A stretch of DNA of 6,664 bases, from assembly GCA_016839665.1 (NCBI GenBank), contig JAEOTU010000181.1:1-6664 (forward strand). Reading direction: 5' to 3'. A program made the translations under genes and the position numbers. The notes beneath the pieces are model-generated. The model was given only the letters and a program-made list of their open reading frames with translations. It made no database searches and was not told the origin of the DNA. The first letter of the stretch is position 1; the number at the start of each line of letters is the position of its first letter. This DNA is from Candidatus Hodarchaeota archaeon (GTDB lineage: Archaea; Asgardarchaeota; Heimdallarchaeia; Hodarchaeales; Hodarchaeaceae). Below are positions 1-5,795 of this stretch, piece after piece.

Positions 1-182
1 ATTGGAGGATACATAAAATATTCAGATATAAATTTTCTTGCAAATAAACTAATACCTTAAAGAAAGAGTTCCCAAGTAAATTTGAGATAATAAAAGGATT
101 AAATTTCGTAAAAAAAACGGTAATAATCCCTTCTTTGGTCAGCATTGGCTGATTAGAAGATAATAATGAGAGTGTAAAGGTA
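1..182. other. Left-edge region, possibly with the end of a truncated neighbouring gene
   Basis: No complete gene is visible here. Plus-strand frame 1 is open from the window edge to a TAA at 58-60 and would encode a 19-residue tail (IGGYIKYSDINFLANKLIP). It could be the C-terminus of a gene that begins outside the window. On the minus strand an ATG at 145 is open for 48 codons to the window edge, but its predicted product is low-complexity, rich in F, I, L and N, and has no ribosome-binding tract. The sequence cannot decide between these. The rest is AT-rich leader for the gene starting at 183, with an A-rich run at about 110-117 and no clear TATA box. Confidence 0.25.
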
Positions 183-575
183 GTGTTTAGGAAAAAACTG
201 CGAGAATTGTTGTCAATGATGGGAGTGACGGACATTGACGATGAACTCCTTGATAGTCTACAGCGTCAGCTGTTCCAATTCTTAGAGTTCGATGATATGT
301 TTGCAGGAGGCATCACATTCAAAACTGGAAGTATTCTCACGACAGTCCAAGTGCAAAACTATCAAGAAATTAGAGATAGGATTCATTATAAATACAGTAA
401 TGGCGAACCATCAGAGAGATTGAATTTACGACTAGCTATTACTAGTCTATGTCTTTACCTTAAAGAAGATCGAAAGTGTCAAATTACCGATGAAAATTGT
501 GATTTTCAACCACGATGGTGGGAATGTGAGATTGTTCAAGCTTCATGCAAAGAAGGCAATGAAGAATGGAAGTAA
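183..575 (+). CDS. Hypothetical protein of 130 residues, unknown function
   Basis: I do not recognise a family. The protein opens with a basic amphipathic stretch (FRKKLRELLSMMG) and an acidic, Leu-rich helical stretch (about 15-38). A Gly/Thr-rich segment that could be beta strand follows (about 42-57), then a polar middle. The C-terminus carries Cys at about 90, 99, 105, 115 and 122 and a Trp pair (WWEC). The Cys spacing does not make a clean zinc ribbon. There is no signal peptide or membrane segment, so it is probably cytosolic. The start used is GTG at 183; the frame is open upstream only to a TGA at 150-152. An AGG-type tract lies almost directly against this GTG, so ATG at 216 (119 residues) is a real alternative. 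The gene is convergent with the GTPase gene, with an 83-base gap. It is called a gene because the frame is long for such AT-rich DNA and no competing frame is better. Confidence 0.6.
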   Translation: MFRKKLRELLSMMGVTDIDDELLDSLQRQLFQFLEFDDMFAGGITFKTGSILTTVQVQNYQEIRDRIHYKYSNGEPSERLNLRLAITSLCLYLKEDRKCQITDENCDFQPRWWECEIVQASCKEGNEEWK

Positions 576-658
576 GGCTGTATTTCCTGTAAAAGAATTT
601 TAAATGTTCATCTGTGTGATCTAGACTTGGACTCACAGTCAATACTTGGAATGAATTT

Positions 659-1189
659 TCATGTTGTTGAATCAGAAATTGTACGGATTATCTCTTGAAT
701 AAGACGAGATTTCCCTATATTTTCTTGAACTGAGACTGGAAATATTACCAAATTATGCTTTTTAGTCCAAGATGCCAACGTTTTGGTAACACTTTTTTTC
801 TCATCTTTAACATTATTTCCTACTATCAAGATCTTAGTGGGAGAGATATGCTCGCTTACTGCACTATAGAGTCGCTGAATTTCAAGTTGTGTGTCTTTGT
901 TTTGATAGTCAAAGACTAGAATGGTCACTGATGCCGCCTTTAAATAAGCGGATATTAGATTAGAATAGATTTCATTGCCTGAAACATCACACAACTGTAA
1001 ATAATACTGGTTATCATATGCGATTGTATCCAAATTGTAGAAGTTCACTCCAATTGTTGGAAGATACTCATTTGGAGGTGAAAAATTAAGAATCCACTGT
1101 ACAATCGAAGTTTTTCCAACACCACTCATCCCAAGAAATACAATTCTATAAAAAGCCGCTAATGGTGTCACTGATGATGAAGAGCTCAT
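659..1189 (-). CDS. Divergent Rab/Ras-type small GTPase
   Basis: A single-domain P-loop GTPase of 176 residues, close to the usual Ras/Rab size. Seen in order: G1/Walker A GMSGVGKTS at residues 20-28; a Rab-like switch I, YLPTIGVNF, with the G2 threonine at 45; G3 DVSGNE at 68-73; a hydrophobic strand TILVFD before the G4 region GNNVKD at 124-129; and a G5-like SVQ at 153-155. G3 has Asn where Ras has catalytic Gln61, and Ser for Ala59. G4 reads NNVK rather than NKxD, and G5 reads SVQ rather than SAK. GTP binding is likely, but hydrolysis rate and base specificity may be altered. No C-terminal Cys is present (it ends SDSTT), so prenyl anchoring is not expected; many Asgard GTPases also lack it. 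ATG at 1189 is chosen because GGTG lies 6 bases upstream; TTG at 1201 would add four residues. It is the second gene after the nuclease-like gene, 17 bases downstream, so the two are probably co-transcribed. Confidence 0.9.
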   Translation of the reverse strand: MSSSSSVTPLAAFYRIVFLGMSGVGKTSIVQWILNFSPPNEYLPTIGVNFYNLDTIAYDNQYYLQLCDVSGNEIYSNLISAYLKAASVTILVFDYQNKDTQLEIQRLYSAVSEHISPTKILIVGNNVKDEKKSVTKTLASWTKKHNLVIFPVSVQENIGKSRLIQEIIRTISDSTT

Positions 1190-1195
1190 TAAAAG

Positions 1196-1199
1196 CACC
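1196..1199 (-). promoter_or_regulatory. Ribosome-binding site deciding the GTPase start
   Basis: The minus strand reads GGTG six bases before ATG 1189, matching the archaeal anti-Shine-Dalgarno core. It favours ATG 1189 over the in-frame TTG 1201 and GTG 1198, which have no such tract at a workable distance. Confidence 0.5.
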
Positions 1200-1206
1200 A
1201 AAATAT

Positions 1207-2202
1207 TTAGAGTCGAATATTTTCGAAGATAATTTCGGGTTGATCACCGATGGCTTTTTCGTGCCATAATTCAAAAGGAATTGTTCTCGTTTTTTCCGTA
1301 TCCCCTCTAACAACTATCCCCCGATATTTCCTCAAAATTTGCATTGCGATCCAAGAAAATCCCTGAGCGACTATATAAATCTTTGATACTCCAGTAAACT
1401 CAGAGAGGTCTTGATTAAGCATCGGTCCGACGATTTTTTCTATATCTCTTGAATCAACCTTTCCTTGTACACAGAAGACCCAAATTCGCATTCCTTGCCC
1501 ATCATAAGCTATTAAATCGTAAGGCCCTGATTCAACAAGAGATCGAGCAGGCTGGATAAATACGATATCAGCAATATTGTTGGTGAAAACCGAAAAACGT
1601 AAAGCTAACCCTCCAGGTATTGTTGGATCTCGTCCAATTAAAATAGAGTGAAGAATTTCAATGAATTTGGGTGAAACAGTTACAAGTGTTAACAGAATAG
1701 ATTCAGTATCACCTGAAAGGTTGGTAATAACATTCTCTCCTATCCCAAAATCACGAGAAAAGTTGCTAATAACTTGTGGAGTTAAGCCAGAAAGCCGTGA
1801 CATTTCAGTTATCAAGGAATGGTGGAAAGCACTTGTTGTTTTAGTGTCATATAGCATTGACAGTGATTCTACAGATTTAACACCTTTTTGAGGAACTAAT
1901 GTCGGCCTGAATTTTCCACTACGTCTTAATTTCCGATTATCCATCAAAAATCTGGCTTTTTCTAAAGCAATCTCTCCAAGAGATTTTGAAATTAACGATG
2001 TACTGCAATCAACACAGGAATAATTAACTTTGCTCGAAGATGAATAGTGGCGAACAACCCCTATTTCACAAAAAAAGGCAGATCGACAAGTGGGACAGAA
2101 ATGGGCAATAAAATGATCGCTGTCGATAAGATCTCTACTTGGCCCTCCTTCTAACACACATGGCCGACAATTGCTGTCACAGTGTATTTTCAAAAGACAC
2201 AA
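1207..2202 (-). CDS. Zinc-ribbon protein with C-terminal Mrr-like PD-(D/E)XK nuclease-fold domain
   Basis: A 331-residue protein in three parts. The N-terminus (1-70) has paired cysteines at C12/C15, C36/C39 and C63/C66, plus C8, C45, H7 and H52. CPTC with CVDC is a typical four-Cys zinc ribbon, and a second metal site is possible. A basic linker follows (about 84-106, RKLRRSGK), then a mostly helical middle (125-200). The C-terminal part (about 205-300) follows the Mrr catalytic-domain pattern: PYDLIAYDG with D229 or D234, then strand IWVFCVQGK giving Q246-x-K248, then DIEKIVGPM, then IYIVAQGFSWIAMQIL, like the strand, 'GF' and helix of Mrr enzymes. Mrr proteins use a QxK variant of the (D/E)xK motif, so activity is possible, but the upstream acidic residue is uncertain. 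It is probably cytosolic and nucleic-acid-binding. TTG 2202 is the longest start; TTG 2193 (328 residues) has GAGG nine bases upstream and may be the true one. It leads the unit with the GTPase. The nuclease call rests on motif recognition, not an alignment. Confidence 0.7.
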   Translation of the reverse strand: MCLLKIHCDSNCRPCVLEGGPSRDLIDSDHFIAHFCPTCRSAFFCEIGVVRHYSSSSKVNYSCVDCSTSLISKSLGEIALEKARFLMDNRKLRRSGKFRPTLVPQKGVKSVESLSMLYDTKTTSAFHHSLITEMSRLSGLTPQVISNFSRDFGIGENVITNLSGDTESILLTLVTVSPKFIEILHSILIGRDPTIPGGLALRFSVFTNNIADIVFIQPARSLVESGPYDLIAYDGQGMRIWVFCVQGKVDSRDIEKIVGPMLNQDLSEFTGVSKIYIVAQGFSWIAMQILRKYRGIVVRGDTEKTRTIPFELWHEKAIGDQPEIIFENIRL

Positions 2203-2206
2203 CCTC
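2203..2206 (-). promoter_or_regulatory. Ribosome-binding site of the nuclease-like gene
   Basis: GAGG on the minus strand touches TTG 2202 but lies nine bases before the in-frame TTG 2193. This spacing makes 2193 the better initiation codon. No in-frame ATG exists upstream of the zinc-ribbon cysteines; the first internal Met is residue 87. Confidence 0.4.
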
Positions 2207-2214
2207 GAAATTTT

Positions 2215-2262
2215 AGACTAAAATAATAAACTCACATTCGGGAATTTAAAATTAACCTTTTA
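2215..2262. repeat. Direct repeat copy 1 (48 bp)
   Basis: This 48-bp block, starting AGACTAAAATAATAAACTCA, recurs without a mismatch at 2317-2364, 102 bases further on. Similarity continues past the block: ACCTGTTTTTGA at 2268-2279 matches 2364-2375 with one change after a 6-base indel (AATAGG, 2262-2267). The duplicated unit was therefore about 60-65 bp, with a perfectly kept core. The copy contains a TATA-like ATTTAAAA (2244-2251) and ends just before the nuclease-like gene. Confidence 0.95.
2244..2257 (-). promoter_or_regulatory. Candidate promoter of the nuclease-like/GTPase unit
   Basis: Read on the minus strand, GGTTAA (a plausible BRE, 2257-2252) is followed by TTTTAAAT (TATA-like, 2251-2244). 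Archaeal initiation about 25 bases downstream would fall near 2222. That leaves a leader of about 20-30 bases containing the GAGG tract. The spacing is good, but the region is AT-rich, so such boxes also arise by chance. The second repeat copy holds the same box at 2346-2353. Confidence 0.45.
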
Positions 2263-2280
2263 ATAGGACCTGTTTTTGAT

Positions 2281-2318
2281 CTTTAACATATCTGATCGTC
2301 TACTGATATACGTTAAAG
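2281..2318. repeat. Imperfect palindrome between the direct repeats
   Basis: CTTTAAC at 2281-2287 is the exact reverse complement of GTTAAAG at 2312-2318. After a two-base bulge (2310-2311) the pairing continues with ATATC (2288-2292) against GATAT (2305-2309), around a 12-base centre. T2280 and A2319 add one outer pair. The right arm runs into the start of direct repeat copy 2. It may be an operator for a dimeric regulator or an RNA hairpin. No U-run follows, so it is not a typical terminator. Confidence 0.6.
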
Positions 2319-2364
2319 ACTAAAATAATAAACTCACATTCGGGAATTTAAAATTAACCTTTTA
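2317..2364. repeat. Direct repeat copy 2 (48 bp)
   Basis: Identical to 2215-2262 over all 48 bases. It lies between the palindrome and the BRE/TATA of the PPC gene. It contains the same ATTTAAAA box (2346-2353), so it could act as a distal second promoter or factor-binding site for the minus-strand unit, or as an upstream element for the plus-strand unit. Confidence 0.95.
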
Positions 2365-2384
2365 CCTGCTTTTGAACCGTGATT

Positions 2385-2398
2385 CGGAAATTATATAC
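2385..2398 (+). promoter_or_regulatory. Candidate BRE/TATA promoter of the PPC-RidA unit
   Basis: CGGAAA (BRE-like, 2385-2390) is followed by TTATATAC (TATA-like, 2391-2398). Initiation about 25 bases beyond the box centre would fall near 2420. That leaves about ten bases before ATG 2431 with no Shine-Dalgarno tract, as is common for short-leader archaeal transcripts. Confidence 0.6.
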
Positions 2399-2430
2399 AT
2401 AAAAGAAATATTATTATTTCTGATGCTATT

Positions 2431-2859
2431 ATGAGATATCTATTACAAGAATCAACACAAAATTATCTTCTTCGCCTCTTTAGAGGAGAAGATATCCTCG
2501 AATCTCTTCAAAAGTTCTGTAAACACAATAACATTGGTTCTGGACAAATACAAGGAATTGGCGCAGTTTCTGCTGCGAAGTTAGGATATTTCAATGGCAC
2601 CGAATATTTAATTAATTCCTTCTCCGAAAACCTTGAAATTCTATCATTGAATGGAAACATTGCACAAAATGAAATAGTCCATATCCATGGTGTATTTGGT
2701 CGCGTAGATGGATCTTGTATTGGGGGACACATCTTCTCAGGTTGTATTGTATCAGTAACCTGCGAAATTCAAATTCAAGTTTTAGAACCAATAGTGTCAC
2801 GAGCTGAAGACCCAATAACAAAATTAAAATTATTAGAATTACCAAATGAAATTAAATAA
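2431..2859 (+). CDS. PPC (DUF296) domain protein
   Basis: One PPC domain (PF03479 type) fills most of the 142 residues. Seen: the opening strand and helix YLLRLFRGEDILESL (12-26); the family turn GQIQGIGAVSAAKLGYF (38-54); the ENLEILSLNGNI strand pair (66-77); and three histidines, H84, H86 and H100, in VHIHGVFG and GGHIFSG, the usual metal-binding set. A polar tail follows from about residue 123. PPC proteins are small, usually trimeric and metal-binding. Plant relatives carry AT-hooks and bind DNA, but no AT-hook is present here, so DNA binding should not be assumed. The protein has no signal peptide and is probably cytosolic. ATG 2431 is the only sensible start and sits behind a BRE/TATA pair. 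RidA follows after 28 bases on the same strand, which suggests co-transcription. The family is sure; the cellular role is unknown. Confidence 0.9.
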   Translation: MRYLLQESTQNYLLRLFRGEDILESLQKFCKHNNIGSGQIQGIGAVSAAKLGYFNGTEYLINSFSENLEILSLNGNIAQNEIVHIHGVFGRVDGSCIGGHIFSGCIVSVTCEIQIQVLEPIVSRAEDPITKLKLLELPNEIK

Positions 2860-2879
2860 ACTAATTTGAACCATATCTT

Positions 2880-2883
2880 AGGA
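2880..2883 (+). promoter_or_regulatory. Ribosome-binding site of ridA
   Basis: AGGA lies four bases before ATG 2888 and supports that start over the in-frame ATG at 2900. ATG 2888 also gives the usual distance to the GPYS motif. Confidence 0.45.
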
Positions 2884-2887
2884 TGAG

Positions 2888-3259
2888 ATGAAATTCAACA
2901 TGAAAAGAGCTATCAAATTAGGAAAAACTGTGGGCCCTTACAGTCCTGCGATTGCGACCACAAGACAAAAACACATTTACGTGTCTGGTCAGATTGCTAC
3001 AGATTTGGAAGCAGATATTCACATCCAAACTCAACAGGTGATGCAAAATATCGAGAATATCCTTGGTGAAGAAGAGGCATTTCTGAGTGATATTATTAAA
3101 ACAACGATCTTCTTAGCAGACATGAACGACTTTAAGACGGTTAACGAGGAATATGCTAAATCTTTTCCCATGGATCCCCCAGCACGCTCTACGATACAGG
3201 TAGCCGCTCTTCCGTTGGGTGCTCGCATCATGATTGAAGCAATAGCAGTCAGAGATTAA
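2888..3259 (+). CDS. ridA: RidA family enamine/imine deaminase
   Basis: RidA (YjgF/YER057c/UK114 family) hydrolyses reactive enamine/imine intermediates, such as 2-aminoacrylate released by PLP-dependent dehydratases, to the ketoacid and ammonia. It forms cytosolic trimers with active sites between subunits. Seen in 123 residues: GPYSPA (16-21); IYVSGQIA (30-37); the helix QQVMQNIENIL; IIKTTIFLADMNDF; and PPARSTIQVAALPLGARIMIEAIAV. The substrate-binding Arg of the PARS motif is R100 and the conserved Glu is E117, so the active site looks intact. The loop after SGQI (TDLEADIHI) is several residues shorter than the usual DPxTGxxV form, which explains the slightly short length. It follows the PPC gene by 28 bases and is likely in the same transcript. 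A short palindrome-rich, AT-rich gap separates it from the next gene. Confidence 0.95.
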   Translation: MKFNMKRAIKLGKTVGPYSPAIATTRQKHIYVSGQIATDLEADIHIQTQQVMQNIENILGEEEAFLSDIIKTTIFLADMNDFKTVNEEYAKSFPMDPPARSTIQVAALPLGARIMIEAIAVRD

Positions 3260-3291
3260 TGTTAAGCTTCAGTTACAATAATAAGATAAGC

Positions 3292-3302
3292 TTTAAATTA
3301 TA
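3292..3302 (+). promoter_or_regulatory. Possible TATA region of the surface-protein gene
   Basis: TTTAAATTATA lies about 80 bases before TTG 3377 and could drive initiation near 3320. A second AT-rich box, AATAAATA at 3351-3358, is too close unless one of the later starts is used. TAAGCTT occurs twice just upstream (3263-3269 and 3287-3293) and could pair as a weak hairpin after ridA. None of these signals is strong. Confidence 0.25.
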
Positions 3303-3376
3303 TCAAACAAATCTTTAACAATCGATTTGATATTAAGGTTTTGCTCTACTAATAAATATCTCATCATATAGTAGGA

Positions 3377-5794
3377 TTGGATCAGATTTTCCTTGAGGAT
3401 GGTAAGTTTTTGGACATAATAAGCATCGTTAAAAGAGTAATATCTCGAAATACTATATTTAACAATAAGGTGATCTTACTTTTCCTTTTTATGACTTTTT
3501 TGATCAGTAGTTATCAATTTAACAGACCTATCTTTCAAGTAATTGTTGAAGATGGTATGCAGGGTGTTTCTTTGAATTCGGCTGAAATGATCTTAAAAAA
3601 TACTATATTATCTGACCACAATTTTTCTCCCACAGATCCTATCCCAAATATTATCTTAAGCATTGATACCTATAACCCTGAGAGTCCTATCTCGATTGCT
3701 AATAATACTGATTTTAATAGTACCGCTTATAACAAAGGTTGGCAAGGTAATGGGACGAAAATAAATCCCTATATTATAAAAAGTTTAAATATAACAGGTC
3801 CGTCGTCGAGTAACCTGATAGAGATTCAAGATACAAATGTCTATTTTAAAGTACTAGATTGTTATTTGTCTTCGGGAGTTAATGCAATTACTCTGAATAA
3901 TGTTTCACATTGCTTGATCTCAAACAATATTATTACAAATTGTACAGATTCAGCTATCTTTCCCCAACATTGCAATGATACTATTTTTTGTGATAATTAT
4001 CTTTTTAAAAACAGTTATGATGGTTTCCACCTCCAATACTGTGAAAATACTACAATCTTGAACAATACATTAACAAATGGTTCAATTGCAATACAAGTGA
4101 GTGATTCAAGAAATACGACAATCGTCAAAAATAACATCTCATATTATAACAGCGATGGAATTGCAGTTGATAGTACATTTAGTATTGTATCAGAAAATGT
4201 CCTTAGAGGATGTCATATTCGTGTCCATGTAAGTTCTGATTATAGTGTTGTTGAAGGTAACCTTATCAATAATTACGACAGTTATGGAGGGATTATGCTG
4301 CACAGTGTACAATACTGTACAATTAGGAACAATACTGCTTATGGGGGGAGTCATCATGGTATTGATATCGAAATTTCCCCGAATAATATCTTTGAAAAGA
4401 ACAAGATACACAGCAACTTTTTTGATGGAATCAACATCGATAATTCAAGGAATTGCGTATTTACAGATAATGTGATTTTCAATCATACTCAAACTGGAAT
4501 TGTACTGCTCAATTCTGAAGAATGTACCTTCTCTAATAATCAAATTTTCAATTGTGGTAGTGGATTTCAATTAGGTAAATCTATGAATCTCACCATCTCT
4601 AACAACACAGTTCACGGCGTCTCAGATGGAATTCGTATCCATTCAGGTTGTGATTATAGTCAAATCAGAAATAACACCGTATTCGATGCTAGTTTTGGAA
4701 TAAAACTTGAAACATGTGGAAGTTCATCAATCTCTCATAATATTATATATGATTCTAATACTAGAGCAATTAAACTTGATAATTCAAAATATAATACAAT
4801 TTCATATAATAATATAAGTAATACTCTTGATAATTCCGATAGTTATGGAATACATCTATATGAATCTGATAATGGCACGTTAGATAATAATATGATAACG
4901 AATACAATAGGATATGACACAGCGGGAGTTTATTTACAACAATCTGATTATGTAAATGTCTCTAAAAATGCTATTTTCAAGAACAATGGACGAGGAATTG
5001 ATCTTGATCATGCAATCAATTGTCATATTACTAATAATATTTTCTATGACAACCATGGTTATGCTATCAAAATTCTAGGATATTATGAGGGAAATAATGA
5101 CGTCTTATGGAATGATTTCATCAGTAATCACCCAGAGGGACTTTCACAGGCTTATGATGACGGAACAGTTAATAAATTCAAGAATAACTATTGGGATAAT
5201 TGGACCACGCCAGATAGTAATTCAGATGAAATTGTTGATGTCCCTTATTCGGTTAAGGGTGGACCAAATACTGATACTCAACCTTTAACGGCGCCTATTA
5301 ACCCAAGTCCAATTGATTATGTGTCTCGACCCGTTATCCTTTCACCTAAAGCAGAGACAGTAGTCAATGGTACGATTACAATCCAATGGACAGCCTCATT
5401 CGATTATTCTGGACACCCCGTCACATATTCGGTTTTCTATAAGGATGATGATACGGTTCATCCATGGATTGAATTGGAATCAGGGTTATCTAGTCCTAGT
5501 ATTGACTGGGATACAACCACAAGCGTCTATAATAACGATCAACACTACCTTAAGATAGTAGCTACCTGTTCTCAAGGTATCTCTATAATTGTCATTACAA
5601 ATTGGTCCTTCACCATTCGTAATGAGCTAAGCACGACTACTGCAACAACCACAACAACGTTAAGTGAGGAATCCACTGCGGAAAAACCTCTACTTCCATT
5701 CTTATCCCCAAGTTATTCAATTATGGTTCTTCTTCTCTCTTTGATAACAGTGATGATCATTCGGAGAATTAGAGAAAAATCAGGAGAGAGATAA
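3377..5794 (+). CDS. NosD-like beta-helix surface protein with C-terminal membrane anchor
   Basis: A cell-envelope protein of 805 residues, apparently complete. In order: a basic N-region and a hydrophobic segment at 32-46 (signal peptide or signal anchor); a spacer; the NosD-type entry motif GWQGNGTKINPYII (121-134); about 20 short right-handed beta-helix (CASH/PbH1-type) repeats to about 600, each with an NN-x-I-type turn and GI-x-L-type strand; the NosD end motif NNYWDNWTTPDSNSDEIVD (603-621); an Ig/fibronectin-like beta domain (650-748); a Thr-rich linker (753-761); a membrane helix (about 780-795); and a basic tail, RRIREKSGER. The tail has the plan of archaeal CTERM-like sorting anchors. 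More than 20 N-x-S/T sequons fit an N-glycosylated exterior. NosD homologues act in periplasmic or surface assembly, and others bind carbohydrate; the ligand here is unknown. The start is uncertain: TTG 3377, TTG 3410 (GAGG about 12 bases before it) or GTG 3470 all keep the first hydrophobic segment. It converges with the SMC-like gene, leaving one base between stops. Confidence 0.88.
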   Translation: MDQIFLEDGKFLDIISIVKRVISRNTIFNNKVILLFLFMTFLISSYQFNRPIFQVIVEDGMQGVSLNSAEMILKNTILSDHNFSPTDPIPNIILSIDTYNPESPISIANNTDFNSTAYNKGWQGNGTKINPYIIKSLNITGPSSSNLIEIQDTNVYFKVLDCYLSSGVNAITLNNVSHCLISNNIITNCTDSAIFPQHCNDTIFCDNYLFKNSYDGFHLQYCENTTILNNTLTNGSIAIQVSDSRNTTIVKNNISYYNSDGIAVDSTFSIVSENVLRGCHIRVHVSSDYSVVEGNLINNYDSYGGIMLHSVQYCTIRNNTAYGGSHHGIDIEISPNNIFEKNKIHSNFFDGINIDNSRNCVFTDNVIFNHTQTGIVLLNSEECTFSNNQIFNCGSGFQLGKSMNLTISNNTVHGVSDGIRIHSGCDYSQIRNNTVFDASFGIKLETCGSSSISHNIIYDSNTRAIKLDNSKYNTISYNNISNTLDNSDSYGIHLYESDNGTLDNNMITNTIGYDTAGVYLQQSDYVNVSKNAIFKNNGRGIDLDHAINCHITNNIFYDNHGYAIKILGYYEGNNDVLWNDFISNHPEGLSQAYDDGTVNKFKNNYWDNWTTPDSNSDEIVDVPYSVKGGPNTDTQPLTAPINPSPIDYVSRPVILSPKAETVVNGTITIQWTASFDYSGHPVTYSVFYKDDDTVHPWIELESGLSSPSIDWDTTTSVYNNDQHYLKIVATCSQGISIIVITNWSFTIRNELSTTTATTTTTLSEESTAEKPLLPFLSPSYSIMVLLLSLITVMIIRRIREKSGER

Positions 5795-5795
5795 T

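Noticed and set aside
1..145. Minus-strand frame from ATG 145 open to the window edge
   Set aside because: The composition (F, I, L, N-rich) mirrors A/T-rich DNA, there is no ribosome-binding tract, and only 48 codons are visible. It is not called as a gene.
606..640. Possible hairpin terminator between convergent genes (CTGTG/CACAG arms)
   Set aside because: Five paired bases around a loop of about 17 bases with no T-run is too weak to call.
1661..1891. Plus-strand frame of 76 codons inside the nuclease-like gene
   Set aside because: It is antisense to a gene with clear motifs and its product has no recognisable features.
2215..2364. CRISPR-like repeat-spacer-repeat pattern
   Set aside because: There are only two copies. 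The repeat is 48 bp and AT-rich, the single 54-base spacer holds a palindrome, and no cas genes are present.
2508..2845. Two minus-strand frames opposite the PPC gene
   Set aside because: The PPC frame carries the family motifs and three His; the opposite frames are low-complexity shadows.
4190..4475. Overlapping frames on both strands within the surface-protein gene
   Set aside because: They lie inside beta-helix repeats, and the NosD frame is strongly supported by its repeat pattern and end motif.
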